Shown: positions 8,332 through 17,811, numbered from the stretch's first letter. The stretch: DNA of 33,104 nt from an uncultured Alphaproteobacteria bacterium (GCA_937900435.1 CALCEG010000099.1:1-33104), one strand, 5' to 3'. Notes: generated by a model not told the origin, from the letters alone. Translations and numbers: made by a program.

Positions 8332-10164
8332 TTATTCTTCAACGTTTTTGCGTGTTTTTTTGCGAACGTTGCTGTCCAGTTCTTTCTTGCGCAGGCGAAT
8401 TGTGTCTGGGGTAATTTCAACCAGTTCGTCATCAAGAATATAGGACAATGCTTCTTCCAAAGATATGCGGCGTGGTGGTGCCAAGAATAACTTTTCATCT
8501 GCGGTTACAGAGCGCATATTAGTTAATTCTTTACCTTTGATTGGGTTGACTTCCAAATCGTTTTCTTTGCTATGTTCGCCAATAATCATACCAGAATAGA
8601 CTTCTGTTTGTGGGTCGATAAACAGCGTGCCGCGTGGTTGCAGGTTGAATAGTGCGTATGTGGCAGCACTGCCTTTTTCCATCGATACTAAAACGCCTGG
8701 GCGATATTGTTGAATCGCACCACGATATGTGTCGTATTTGTCAAATACACGATTCATAATACCGGTGCCGCGTGTGTCGGTTCTGAATTCTGACAAATAG
8801 CCAATCAAGCCACGCGATGGCGCAGAAAATACAATACGAGTTTTGCCATTGCCTGATGCTTTCATTTCTGTGATGGTTGCTTTGCGTTTTGTCATTTTTT
8901 CAATTACAACGCCGCTAAATTCATCATCAACGTCAATTACAACGTCTTCGATTGGTTCCAGTTTATCGCCGTTCTCGCCAGCAATCATTACAACGCGTGG
9001 ACGTGATACAGATAATTCAAAGCCTTCGCGGCGCATTGTTTCAATTAAAATACCCAGTTGTAATTCGCCACGACCAGATACTTCGAATGCTTCGTTGTTT
9101 TCGCTTTGTTCGACTTTCAGGGCGATGTTTGTTTCGGCTTCTTTGAATAGGCGTTCGCCAATCATACGCGATGTTAATTTTTTGCCGGATTTTCCAGCCA
9201 ATGGTGATGTGTTTACAAAAAATGTCATCGTCAGGGTTGGTGGGTCAATCGGCATCGCAGGAATTGGTTCGGTTACTTCGGGGGCGCACAAGGTGTCCGC
9301 CACAGTTGCCTTGGAAAAACCGGCAACAACAACGATGTCGCCAGCCGATGCAGAATCGCGTGATATCTTTTCAACACCACGATGTTCAATGATTTTTGTG
9401 ATTTTTGCATTTTCGATAAATTCGCCATTGCGATTGATTGCCTTAACGGACTGACCAACGCGTACTGTGCCAGATTCTATTTTACCAGTTAAAATGCGAC
9501 CAACATAAGGGTCTGCTTCTAGTGTTGTTGCCAGCATTGTAAATGGTGCATCGATTTGACAGCGTGCACCGTTGCAATCAGGAGCAGGCACATGGTCAAC
9601 AATTAATTGGAACAATGGTGTCAGGTCTTTGCGTTCGTCATTTAAATCGCGTACCGCCCAACCATCACGACCAACAGAATATAAATATGGGAAATCAAGT
9701 TGTGAATCTGTGGCACCCAGTTTGTCAAACAAATCAAATGTTTCAGATAAAACTTCATCAGGACGTGCATCAGAACGGTCGACTTTATTAATGCATACAA
9801 TTGGACGAAGCCCAAGTTTTAAAGCCTTGGATAATACGAATTTGGTTTGTGGCAGGGGGCCTTCGGCACTGTCAACCAGCAGAACAACACCGTCAACCAT
9901 TGATAAAATACGTTCTACTTCGCCACCAAAATCAGCGTGCCCAGGTGTGTCAACAATGTTGATTTTATAGTCGCCCCATTGAATCGATGTGGGTTTGGCG
10001 GAAATGGTTATACCGCGTTCACGTTCGATATCACCGCTGTCCATCACGCGGTCGTCAATGCGTTCGTTGTCGCGGAAAGTGCCGGCTTGTTTTAACATAT
10101 TGTCAACCAATGTAGTCTTGCCATGGTCAACGTGCGCAATAATTGCAATGTTGCGAATTTTCAT
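8332..10164 (-). CDS. typA: Ribosome-associated GTPase TypA/BipA
   Basis: TypA is a translational GTPase of the EF-G family that binds the ribosome and helps 50S assembly and stress or low-temperature growth. The 610-residue product has the family's usual length and order: G1 AHVDHGKTT near the N-terminus, RERGITI, DTPGHADFGGEV (G3), NKVDR (G4), then domain II and the BipA-specific C-terminal domain (RGTGIMNRVFDKYD). The start at 10164 (MKIRNIAIIAHVDHGKT) is chosen over an upstream ATG at 10227, which would add 21 residues without family similarity. It is transcribed alone, ends in a strong hairpin terminator and is divergent from the small gene at 10301. Confidence 0.97.
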   Translation of the reverse strand: MKIRNIAIIAHVDHGKTTLVDNMLKQAGTFRDNERIDDRVMDSGDIERERGITISAKPTSIQWGDYKINIVDTPGHADFGGEVERILSMVDGVVLLVDSAEGPLPQTKFVLSKALKLGLRPIVCINKVDRSDARPDEVLSETFDLFDKLGATDSQLDFPYLYSVGRDGWAVRDLNDERKDLTPLFQLIVDHVPAPDCNGARCQIDAPFTMLATTLEADPYVGRILTGKIESGTVRVGQSVKAINRNGEFIENAKITKIIEHRGVEKISRDSASAGDIVVVAGFSKATVADTLCAPEVTEPIPAMPIDPPTLTMTFFVNTSPLAGKSGKKLTSRMIGERLFKEAETNIALKVEQSENNEAFEVSGRGELQLGILIETMRREGFELSVSRPRVVMIAGENGDKLEPIEDVVIDVDDEFSGVVIEKMTKRKATITEMKASGNGKTRIVFSAPSRGLIGYLSEFRTDTRGTGIMNRVFDKYDTYRGAIQQYRPGVLVSMEKGSAATYALFNLQPRGTLFIDPQTEVYSGMIIGEHSKENDLEVNPIKGKELTNMRSVTADEKLFLAPPRRISLEEALSYILDDELVEITPDTIRLRKKELDSNVRKKTRKNVEE

Positions 10165-10245
10165 ATTTGTTTGCCCTATGTTTTTGTTAATCGGGTACAG
10201 GGTATAACTAAAATAATGAATTTTCAACTTTTTTGTGTAAAAATA

Positions 10246-10273
10246 TTGACTTTTTGCAAGTTTCTTGTATGGT
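10246..10273 (+). promoter_or_regulatory. Promoter of the small gene at 10301
   Basis: TTGACT (10246-10251), a 16-base spacer and TATGGT (10268-10273) form a good sigma70-type promoter with a start near 10280. It reads into a 20-base leader containing AGGAG. Confidence 0.6.
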
Positions 10274-10300
10274 GTATTTGAAGCAAAACAGGAGTTTATT

Positions 10301-10717
10301 GTGATTTATTATAAATCCTTGGTAAAAGATGTTATCGAAGAAATGATTGTCTGTTTGGAAAAACAAAAGTCAAAAGTAAAAGATGTTATCGATTTGAAAG
10401 TTCTTGTAAGTGAAATTGAAAAGTTGAAGAAAGTTGCTACTAATCCAATTCGTTATTCTGATTATACTGTGCGTTTTAGAGAAAACTTGATTGTTGATTT
10501 GTACGGTTTGAATGATGTTGCTGTGTTATATGGAAAAGTTATGTGGCATGCAGGAAAATTAGACAGCAAGTTTAGATGTGAACGGGAGTTTGCAGAAAAA
10601 AATATATTAGATGCATATAAAGCAATGAAAGAAAAAAATGCAAAGAATGTGTTTGAAAAACTTAAGTTAAAACTGCAAAATCCAGAAAAAATAGCACAGA
10701 ATGTTAAACAAAGATAA
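10301..10717 (+). CDS. Hypothetical protein, Lys-rich and helical
   Basis: I do not recognise this 138-residue protein. It is rich in Lys, Glu and Val and looks almost wholly alpha-helical, with heptad-like stretches (VSEIEKLKKV, NVFEKLKLKL). There is no signal peptide or membrane segment, so it should be cytosolic. The GTG start at 10301 is chosen because AGGAG lies 7 bases upstream and a promoter fits just before. An in-frame TTG at 10265 lies upstream of the likely transcription start. It has its own terminator (10723-10746), so it is monocistronic. Its reality is well supported by promoter, ribosome-binding site and terminator; its function is unknown. Confidence 0.65.
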   Translation: MIYYKSLVKDVIEEMIVCLEKQKSKVKDVIDLKVLVSEIEKLKKVATNPIRYSDYTVRFRENLIVDLYGLNDVAVLYGKVMWHAGKLDSKFRCEREFAEKNILDAYKAMKEKNAKNVFEKLKLKLQNPEKIAQNVKQR

Positions 10718-10722
10718 ACAAA

Positions 10723-10746
10723 GAACACCCGTTGGGTGTTTTTTCT
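10723..10746 (+). terminator. Rho-independent terminator
   Basis: The hairpin ACACCC-GTT-GGGTGT is followed by TTTTTC, six bases after the stop codon of the gene at 10301. Confidence 0.8.
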
Positions 10747-10762
10747 TATGATTTCATACCTG

Positions 10763-10790
10763 TTGGCAAGAGTTTTTGCGTATATATAAT
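10763..10790 (+). promoter_or_regulatory. Promoter of the gene at 10823
   Basis: TTGGCA (10763-10768), a 16-base spacer and TATAAT (10785-10790) place the start near 10797, 26 bases before the ATG at 10823. Confidence 0.55.
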
Positions 10791-10822
10791 TTTATGTGTT
10801 GATGAATACAAGAGAGAACACA

Positions 10823-11173
10823 ATGAAAGAACACATAAATACGCTGGCAGATTATTTGAACTTGAATGAATATCAGGCAAATAAATTAAAAACAAATTTT
10901 GAAAAATATAATATAAATAAACTGCAAAAACGCGGTGGTGTTCTGTATGTTCCGTATGCGGCGCGTGGATTGTGGGGCCGGGTGGCGGTACTGCTGTTTG
11001 GCAGACAGGCCGATTTAATCGGGGAAAATAAAGTCTTGTTGCGCGCGCAACGTAATATTAAATTTTGCCAAAATGGATTTCATAGCGTGCGTGTCGGACG
11101 TTATGTCTATTATGCAGATTCTGCAGGGCAGGTTTTGTCAAAAGATGAATTTTTTAATGCCACCAGAAATTAA
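10823..11173 (+). CDS. Hypothetical protein
   Basis: I do not recognise this 116-residue protein. The N-terminal third is helical and hydrophilic (HINTLADYLNLNEYQANKL). The rest is Arg/Tyr/Val-rich and looks like beta structure (GGVLYVPYAARGLWGRVAVL, FHSVRVGRYVYYADSAG). No signal peptide is seen. The ATG at 10823 has AGAGAG upstream; in-frame GTG 10796 and ATG 10802 lie at or before the predicted transcription start. Its end overlaps the stop codon of the convergent AsmA gene by 4 bases, and no terminator is visible between them. It could be a regulator or a lineage-specific protein; nothing in the sequence decides. Confidence 0.6.
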   Translation: MKEHINTLADYLNLNEYQANKLKTNFEKYNINKLQKRGGVLYVPYAARGLWGRVAVLLFGRQADLIGENKVLLRAQRNIKFCQNGFHSVRVGRYVYYADSAGQVLSKDEFFNATRN

Positions 11174-13647
11174 AACTTGTCGTGTGTTTTTATAAATGCA
11201 CGCATATAACTGGTGTCCAGTGTTTGCATAATTTCTGATAAAGAATATTTCCTGTTGCCGTTTGGCAAAATGCTTAGTTGAATTGTAACTGGTCTGGGCG
11301 CGGTGCCGCGCATTGTTAAATCAAATTCTGCGGTCATATATCCGTCTGTGATGGCCAGGCCGCCAATTGCATCTGTGTGGCGCATTGATAGTTCAATAGG
11401 GGCGGTTGTTATAAAGTTTCCGTTCTGATATTCGCCAATTAAACGCATTTGTTTTAAGCGTGTTTCGCCACCATTCAATGCGTTTGCCAATGCGTATTCG
11501 GCGTTTAGTGTTGTTATGTTTTGGGCAGATGCATAAAAATCGTCAAAAGACATTCCGATTAAACTGCCTGAATTAAATGTGATGTCAATTGTGCCAGACA
11601 TATTATACAAAATGTCGTGCGCGATTTGACCGCTGGTGTTTAATATTATTTGACCTGTTAACGTTGTGTCGCGAATATTTAGCGGCATATTATCAGATAG
11701 TAAATTGCCGTTAATAGAAAAGCGATTTAATTGTATGAATATGTCGTATGTGTTTCGGGCGCGCTCGATAGTTGCCAGCAGGTTTCCGCGGTCTGAATCT
11801 GTAATCGAAAATGTTTGTGAATCGGGCTTTAACGCATAGATAAAGTTTTGATATTCGTTGTTGTCATAAATCAATGCGTCTGCAGACAAGGATATGTTTA
11901 GCGGCAGGTCAAAAGGTATCAAAATTGGCGCGTTGCTTAAAAATTCGTTGGTTTCAAAATCGTCAAAATATTCCGAGTTTAAGAAATAATCTAATGATAG
12001 TTTTGGTGTGTGTAATGTGATTGTGTTGCCAGATAGGCTGCCAGAAAAATCTTGGGGGCCAATTTTGATGTTCAGGTTTGATATGTTGTTGTCTTTGAAA
12101 AAGCCAGAAATAATATAACTTTCATCATTTAAAGACTGTAAATCAATATCTGGAAACCAGGATTTAAAACTGTTGCCAGATAAATAAAAGTAATTGTCAT
12201 AGGTCGATAATTGCCATGAATTGTCGTTTGGAGTAAAGGTTAGCATGCCATTGTGCCAACCAAAATTGCCGCTGGTTTCGGTCATTGTGCGCGGTAAAAA
12301 TGGTGTCTTTATTTTTAACCAATTCAGGGTTTTGTTAAGGGCAAAGTTGTATGTGGTGTCAACTATTTTTCCATCAGAAATTTTATATGTGCCACCAATA
12401 TCAGAAAAGCGAAAGTTTATTGTGCCGTTGTTGCCGAACTTAGATATTAATTTTACTAAATTGTTATCTGTTGGGGCAGGGATGTCGGATTGTATCAGTA
12501 TGTTATACTTGTCGTTATTTACGCTGATTGTGCCATACATATCGCCATAATTAAATTTAGAACAGTACCATTTTTCAGGCGTACCAGAGAATAAACACAT
12601 TGTGTCAATTCCATCGTACGGCATAGTCAACATTATATTGTTTGCACCGTTTGCAGTGATTGTGCCACCAGTGATTGCAATATCGTCAGCGATAATGTTA
12701 TTTATTTGAATCGCGTTTTGGGTAATAATTGTGTTTAGTTTTAGATGATTAAATGTGTCGTCTTGCAGTTTGATTGTGCCGTAAAAATCAAGATTAAGAT
12801 TTATCTTGTGGTCGATTTTTTGAGGGTGCAGTAAAAACGAAAAATCAAAATCAATATCTTCGGATACCAGCTGAACGTTCTTGTCGCCATTTGGCAAAAT
12901 TTCAATGTTGCCAGAAAAGTGTTCTGATTCAATGTTTGTAAATTTATATCCGTTGCCGCCATTCCATTCGAAATTCATTGTCAGTGCAATAGGATACGGG
13001 ATTTTTGGTTCAGAAAAACTGAACCATTCGTTTATGTGTCTGGTTTCAAGGGCGATTTGTCCGCGTATAGAACCGTCAGAATAAATTTGGCCGATAATTT
13101 CAAGGTTGTTATTTTTGTTTTTTATCTTGAATGTGTCGCCAAAAAATTCGATTTCGTATTTGTGATTTTTAGTTCGGACAATGCCGTAAAATCTGTTGTT
13201 GTTAAATTCAGCGCGGATTATTTTAAATTCCCGACCTTTGAATGTTATTTTGCTGTTGTATATGTTTATATTGTGGTTAAAGGTTGCAGGGCTAAGATTA
13301 TCAATAGTGATATCAGCATCGTAAATGGAAACAGCTTTTTCTAGTTTTGCGTTCTGCATATTAAATAAATCGTGAAACGGGATAGACAGCATCACAGAAC
13401 CAATCGATGCAGTTGGAACAACAACATCGTGTGCAACAATAGTTGTACCGCCAATAAGACTGAAATGAATATTGCCGTCCAATTTGGCAGGGATATTCAT
13501 TTGTTCTTGGATTGCGTGTTCTATCATCGGCTTGAACCCGTTAAGGGTTATCATAGGCGGAACAATCACGATGGCTAATGCCAGCGCGCCAATTATAGAC
13601 ACAACAGTCCACAATATTCTGCGTTTATATCTAGGTTTTAATGCCAT
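11170..13647 (-). CDS. AsmA family protein
   Basis: The 825-residue protein has one N-terminal membrane anchor (residues about 10-32) followed by a long, beta-rich, Asn/Asp-rich periplasmic part. This is the layout of AsmA-like proteins, repeating beta-groove proteins linked to lipid traffic and outer-membrane biogenesis. The N-terminal segment after the anchor (NGFKPMIEHAIQEQMNIPAK, then LDGNIHFSL) is the AsmA signature. The C-terminal part (GGETRLKQMRLIGEYQNG, then MRGTAPRPVTIQLS) matches the conserved AsmA C-terminal domain. The start has AAGGA and GAGAG upstream. It is transcribed alone from a strong promoter divergent from uvrB. Which AsmA subfamily it belongs to is uncertain. Confidence 0.85.
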   Translation of the reverse strand: MALKPRYKRRILWTVVSIIGALALAIVIVPPMITLNGFKPMIEHAIQEQMNIPAKLDGNIHFSLIGGTTIVAHDVVVPTASIGSVMLSIPFHDLFNMQNAKLEKAVSIYDADITIDNLSPATFNHNINIYNSKITFKGREFKIIRAEFNNNRFYGIVRTKNHKYEIEFFGDTFKIKNKNNNLEIIGQIYSDGSIRGQIALETRHINEWFSFSEPKIPYPIALTMNFEWNGGNGYKFTNIESEHFSGNIEILPNGDKNVQLVSEDIDFDFSFLLHPQKIDHKINLNLDFYGTIKLQDDTFNHLKLNTIITQNAIQINNIIADDIAITGGTITANGANNIMLTMPYDGIDTMCLFSGTPEKWYCSKFNYGDMYGTISVNNDKYNILIQSDIPAPTDNNLVKLISKFGNNGTINFRFSDIGGTYKISDGKIVDTTYNFALNKTLNWLKIKTPFLPRTMTETSGNFGWHNGMLTFTPNDNSWQLSTYDNYFYLSGNSFKSWFPDIDLQSLNDESYIISGFFKDNNISNLNIKIGPQDFSGSLSGNTITLHTPKLSLDYFLNSEYFDDFETNEFLSNAPILIPFDLPLNISLSADALIYDNNEYQNFIYALKPDSQTFSITDSDRGNLLATIERARNTYDIFIQLNRFSINGNLLSDNMPLNIRDTTLTGQIILNTSGQIAHDILYNMSGTIDITFNSGSLIGMSFDDFYASAQNITTLNAEYALANALNGGETRLKQMRLIGEYQNGNFITTAPIELSMRHTDAIGGLAITDGYMTAEFDLTMRGTAPRPVTIQLSILPNGNRKYSLSEIMQTLDTSYMRAFIKTHDKF

Positions 13648-13659
13648 TCTCTCGGGTCC

Positions 13660-13687
13660 TTGTTTTTTTATTATAATAGATTATATT
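13660..13687 (+). promoter_or_regulatory. Candidate uvrB promoter
   Basis: TTGTTT (13660-13665), a 16-base spacer and TATATT (13682-13687) predict a start near 13694 and a leader of about 11 bases without a ribosome-binding site. No GTTC or GAAC half-site of an alphaproteobacterial LexA box is present between 13648 and 13704. Confidence 0.4.
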
Positions 13688-13698
13688 TAATTTGTTAA
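13670..13698 (-). promoter_or_regulatory. Promoter of the AsmA gene
   Basis: On the - strand TTAACA (13698-13693), a 17-base spacer and TATAAT (13675-13670) lie 22 bases before the ATG at 13647. It overlaps the divergent uvrB promoter, so the two may compete for polymerase. Confidence 0.65.
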
Positions 13699-13704
13699 TA
13701 AAAA

Positions 13705-15696
13705 ATGAAAAAAGCTGTTTTTAATCTTGAAAGTAATTATCAGCCGATGGGCGATCAGCCATCGGCAATTGCCGATTTGGTCGCAGGGGTAAATGAAGGT
13801 CGCAGGTCCCAGGTGCTGTTGGGGGTGACGGGTTCTGGCAAGACTTTTACAATGGCAAATGTTATTGCAAAGTTAGGACGCCCAGCATTAATTATGGCAC
13901 CAAATAAAATCTTGGCGGCACAGTTGTATACGGAAATGAAGTCTTTTTTCCCGAATAATCATGTTGAATATTTTGTGTCATACTATGATTATTATCAACC
14001 AGAAGCTTATATTGCGTCTTCAGATACTTATATTGAGAAAGATGCATCTATTAATGAACAGTTGGACCGTATGCGACACAGCGCAACGCGTGCAATGCTG
14101 GAAGAGCGTGATGTTGTTGTGGTGTCCAGTGTGTCGTCTATATACGGTATGGGGTCCCCAGAACAATACGCCGGTATGAAACTGATTTTGAAAACAGGCG
14201 ATATGTTATCAATGCGACAGGTTATGCATGCGTTGGTTGATATTCAGTATAAGCGTAATGATACCGCGTTTGAACGTGGCGATTTTCGTGTTCGTGGTGA
14301 TGTTTTAGACTTGTTCCCATCGCACGCGCAGGACAGGGCGTGGAAAGTGTCTTTTTGGGGCGATGAAATCGAAGAAATATGGGAATTTGATACTTTAACA
14401 GGCGCAAAATTACAAAAAATAGACAGGATTGTAGTTTATCCGAATACTCATTATGCAACGCCAATGCCCAGTATTTTGCAGGCAATCGGACAAATTCGTG
14501 CAGACCTGGCAGACAGATTGCAATACTTTCACGAAAATATGAAGTATATCGAAGAACAACGATTGCGAGAGCGTGTAAACTTTGATGTTGAAATGATGGA
14601 AAGTACAGGGTCGTGTCGCGGTATTGAAAACTATTCGCGATATTTGTCTGGGCGTGCACCTGGGCAACCGCCACCAACATTGTTTGAATACTTGCCAAAA
14701 GATGCGGTGTTGTTTATTGACGAAAGTCATGTGACTGTACCGCAAATTGGTGCAATGTCGCGTGGGGACAGGGCGCGAAAAGAAACTTTGTCGCAATATG
14801 GGTTCAGATTACCTGCGTGTGTCGATAACAGACCGTTGACGTTTGAAGAATGGGACGAGTTGCGCCCACAGACTATATTTGTTTCTGCAACGCCTGCGCA
14901 ATGGGAACTGGAACAGTCTGGCGGAATTGTCGCAGAACAAGTAATCAGACCAACAGGATTGCTGGACCCAATCTGTGAAGTTCGACCAACAGAACATCAG
15001 GTCGATGATTTATTGGATGCTGTTAAAAAAGTTTCTGGGCGTGTTTTGGTAACAACACTTACCAAAAAAATGGCGGAACAGTTAACGGACTATATGAATG
15101 AAAATGGGGTGCGCGCAAAGTATTTGCACAGCGATGTAGAAACGTTGGAACGTATAGAATTATTGCGTGATTTGCGGTTGGGAAAATTTGATGTCTTGGT
15201 CGGAATTAATTTGTTGCGTGAAGGGCTGGATGTGCCAGAATGTGAATTGGTTGCAATTATGGATGCAGATAAAGAAGGATTCTTGCGGTCTGGGCGGTCG
15301 TTGATTCAGACAATCGGGCGCGCAGCGCGTAATGCAAATGGACGTGTTATTTTGTACGCAGATAAAATTACCGATTCGATGAAGTATGCGCTGGATGAAA
15401 CCGCGCGCAGACGTGAAAAACAAATGGCGTACAATATTGCAAATAATATCGTACCAAAAACGGTGTCAAAGGCTGTGTTTGCAGAAGTTGCAGAAAAACA
15501 AGAAAAAACAGATAAAACAAGAAAATTTGTCTATGATAAATCTGGTGGGGTTATGGATGCAGAAACGTTGCGACGTGAAATTAAACGGCTGACCAAGGTA
15601 ATGCAAACGCACGCAGAAAATCTGGAGTTTGAAGATGCGGCCGCAGTGCGCGATGCAATTCATAAACTGGAAGATGATTTGTTGTTGGTAGAATAG
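13705..15696 (+). CDS. uvrB: UvrABC excinuclease subunit B
   Basis: UvrB is the helicase-like damage-verifying subunit of nucleotide excision repair; it binds UvrA and then UvrC. The 663-residue product has full length and all main parts. Walker A GVTGSGKT is at residues 40-47, and the beta-hairpin region that clamps DNA follows (YYDYYQPEAYIASSDTYIEK). Next are the DEXH-like FIDESH motif, helicase motifs V/VI (GINLLREGLDVPE, QTIGRAARN) and a C-terminal UVR coiled-coil domain (LRREIKRLTKVMQTHAENLE). No Shine-Dalgarno site is seen before the ATG. Regulation by LexA is not evident from the short upstream region. Confidence 0.98.
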   Translation: MKKAVFNLESNYQPMGDQPSAIADLVAGVNEGRRSQVLLGVTGSGKTFTMANVIAKLGRPALIMAPNKILAAQLYTEMKSFFPNNHVEYFVSYYDYYQPEAYIASSDTYIEKDASINEQLDRMRHSATRAMLEERDVVVVSSVSSIYGMGSPEQYAGMKLILKTGDMLSMRQVMHALVDIQYKRNDTAFERGDFRVRGDVLDLFPSHAQDRAWKVSFWGDEIEEIWEFDTLTGAKLQKIDRIVVYPNTHYATPMPSILQAIGQIRADLADRLQYFHENMKYIEEQRLRERVNFDVEMMESTGSCRGIENYSRYLSGRAPGQPPPTLFEYLPKDAVLFIDESHVTVPQIGAMSRGDRARKETLSQYGFRLPACVDNRPLTFEEWDELRPQTIFVSATPAQWELEQSGGIVAEQVIRPTGLLDPICEVRPTEHQVDDLLDAVKKVSGRVLVTTLTKKMAEQLTDYMNENGVRAKYLHSDVETLERIELLRDLRLGKFDVLVGINLLREGLDVPECELVAIMDADKEGFLRSGRSLIQTIGRAARNANGRVILYADKITDSMKYALDETARRREKQMAYNIANNIVPKTVSKAVFAEVAEKQEKTDKTRKFVYDKSGGVMDAETLRREIKRLTKVMQTHAENLEFEDAAAVRDAIHKLEDDLLLVE

Positions 15697-15715
15697 AAGA
15701 TTTTTTACGAAATAT

Positions 15716-15744
15716 TTGCAAATTGTGCCTTTTTATCGTAAAAT
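15716..15744 (+). promoter_or_regulatory. Promoter of the class A PBP gene
   Basis: TTGCAA (15716-15721), a 17-base spacer and TAAAAT (15739-15744) end 10 bases before the ATG at 15755. Transcription would start about 4 bases before the ATG, so the mRNA is near-leaderless. Confidence 0.6.
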
Positions 15745-15754
15745 AGCACTTATT

Positions 15755-17794
15755 ATGAGTTTGAAAAAAGTTTGTAAAGTTTTATTGAACTTTTTGTTCT
15801 GGGGATTTGTGGTTGGTATCGCGTCTGTTGCGGTGCTGGTTTTAATTTATGGAAATGATTTGCCGGATTATAAAAAGTTGGCAACGTATGCGCCACCTGT
15901 GGCAACGCGATTGTATGCGTCTGATGGGTCGTTGCTGATTGAATATGCAGAAGAAAGACGTGTCTTTATTGATTATGATGATTTGCCAAAACAGTTGGTT
16001 AATGCGTTTATTGCTGCCGAAGACCAAAATTTTTGGACACACCCAGGGATTGATGTTCAGGGAATTTTACGCGCACTTGTAAATAATGCGGCGCGTACGT
16101 TTGGGGTTGATGCACCATTGTCGGGGGCGTCAACAATAACACAACAGGTCGCAAAAAATTTCTTTTTGTCGTCAGAGCGTACAATCGCAAGAAAAATAAA
16201 AGAAGCAATATTGGCATTGCGATTGGAACGCAGTTTTTCAAAGGAACATATTTTAACCTTGTACCTGAATCAAATATTTTTGGGCGCACGCGCATACGGG
16301 GTTGGGTCGGCGGCCCTGATGTATTTTAACAAGCCTGTGTCGGAATTGTCGCTGGCAGAATGCGCGTTTCTGGCATCGTTGCCCAAGGCACCAAATAACA
16401 GAAATCGTGCAATAGAACGCAGAAATTATGTCTTGCGCCGTATGGTCGAAGAGGGCTTTATTACACAAACTCAGGCTGATGAAGCATCGCAAGAAGATTT
16501 GAATATAAACAGTGGGTTTACAGCGCAAATGCAGGACGAATTTCAATATTTTGCAGAAGATGTGCGCAGGCAATTATTGAATGAATTGGGACGTGAAGTT
16601 TTGTATAATCAAGGGTTGTATATAAAGACGACTATTGTGCCAGAATTGCAAATCGCCGCAACAAATGCTTTGAATAAAGAACTGGACGCGTATAACCAAA
16701 ATCACAACGATAAATTGCAGGGCGCAATCATCGCAATGAATCCGCATACGGGGCGAATCTTGGCAATGGTTGGTGGACGCTCTTTCAAGGAAAGTTCTTT
16801 TAATCGTGCAACACAGGCGTACAGACAAATTGGTTCAACAATTAAACCTTTTGTATATTTGGCGGCGTTGGAACGCGGTTGGTCTCCGCAAAAAATGATT
16901 TTAGATGCGCCTATTGTCGGTTGGCGCGAAGATGATACGTTATGGAAACCAGAAAATTATGATAAAAAATTCCTGGGTGATGTGCCGTTGCGGTTGTCGC
17001 TGGAAACTTCGCGAAATGTGCCGACTGTTAGATTGGTGGAACAAATCGGTACGCAAAACGCAATCGAAGTCGCGCAACGCTTTGGGGTTTATCCAAAAAA
17101 TATGCAAAATATGAATTTGTCGATGGCACTGGGGTCTGGTGAAACAACATTGGAAAAACTTGTTTTGGGATATTCTGCATTTGTTAATGGTGGGTATGCA
17201 ATAAAACCCAAAATGGTCGACTATATCGAAGATAGATATGGACGTGTTATCGGTGGACAACAAACAGAAATTATAGATTGGGTCGGTGATATGCAACCAA
17301 TCCAAAATAAAAGCGAAGATAGCGTCTTGTCAGATGCGCAGAGTTTGTACCAAATGGTGTCTATATTACAGGGGGCAGTTGAACGCGGTACAGGAAAACA
17401 GGCGCGCGTGTATGGACATACAATCGCTGGGAAAACAGGTACAACAAACGATGTCAAAGACGTTTGGTTTATTGGATTTACCAAGGATTTAATCGCAGGT
17501 GTTTATTTGGGATTTGATACACCAAAATCGTTGGGCAAGGGGGCAGGGTCGCATATGGCGGCGCGTGTGTTCGCAGACTTTATGAGAGAAGCCTTGAAAA
17601 ATGAAAAAAATCAGCCGTTTGCGGTGCCAAATGGTATGACTTTTATGCGTGTTAACAGGCGTAGTGGCGCGTCTGCAACAGATGACCCAGATGGTATGAT
17701 TATTCAAGAGGCTTTCAAGGCGGGACAAAAACCAAACCCCGCGTTACAGAAAAAGCAAATAGAATCAAAACCAATTGTCGGTGGTGTCTTCTAA
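15755..17794 (+). CDS. mrcA: Penicillin-binding protein 1A (class A, bifunctional)
   Basis: The protein polymerises lipid II into glycan chains (GT51 domain) and crosslinks the peptides (transpeptidase), at the inner membrane facing the periplasm. It has 679 residues: a short cytoplasmic N-terminus, one TM helix (residues about 10-32), then the GT51 domain with AAEDQNFWTHPGID and STITQQVAKNFF. The transpeptidase domain carries STIK (SxxK), SRN (SxN) and KTGTT (KTG). All catalytic motifs are present. It is rather shorter than E. coli PBP1a, lacking most of the inserted OB-type region. The start at 15755 is chosen because a promoter ends at 15744. A MliC-like lipoprotein gene follows after 17 bases. 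Confidence 0.95.
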   Translation: MSLKKVCKVLLNFLFWGFVVGIASVAVLVLIYGNDLPDYKKLATYAPPVATRLYASDGSLLIEYAEERRVFIDYDDLPKQLVNAFIAAEDQNFWTHPGIDVQGILRALVNNAARTFGVDAPLSGASTITQQVAKNFFLSSERTIARKIKEAILALRLERSFSKEHILTLYLNQIFLGARAYGVGSAALMYFNKPVSELSLAECAFLASLPKAPNNRNRAIERRNYVLRRMVEEGFITQTQADEASQEDLNINSGFTAQMQDEFQYFAEDVRRQLLNELGREVLYNQGLYIKTTIVPELQIAATNALNKELDAYNQNHNDKLQGAIIAMNPHTGRILAMVGGRSFKESSFNRATQAYRQIGSTIKPFVYLAALERGWSPQKMILDAPIVGWREDDTLWKPENYDKKFLGDVPLRLSLETSRNVPTVRLVEQIGTQNAIEVAQRFGVYPKNMQNMNLSMALGSGETTLEKLVLGYSAFVNGGYAIKPKMVDYIEDRYGRVIGGQQTEIIDWVGDMQPIQNKSEDSVLSDAQSLYQMVSILQGAVERGTGKQARVYGHTIAGKTGTTNDVKDVWFIGFTKDLIAGVYLGFDTPKSLGKGAGSHMAARVFADFMREALKNEKNQPFAVPNGMTFMRVNRRSGASATDDPDGMIIQEAFKAGQKPNPALQKKQIESKPIVGGVF

Positions 17795-17811
17795 AGCAAA
17801 GGGTCGATATA

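Noticed and set aside
8843..9454. 203-codon + strand open frame inside typA
   Set aside because: It is fully antisense to a strongly conserved gene, Ser/Thr-rich with no domain, and has no promoter or ribosome-binding site. It is a shadow frame.
10265..10300. Upstream TTG start for the gene at 10301
   Set aside because: It lies upstream of, or within, the predicted promoter and has no ribosome-binding site, whereas GTG 10301 has AGGAG at the right distance.
14222..14796. Overlapping - strand frames inside uvrB
   Set aside because: They are His/Arg/Gln-rich shadows of a conserved gene in other frames.
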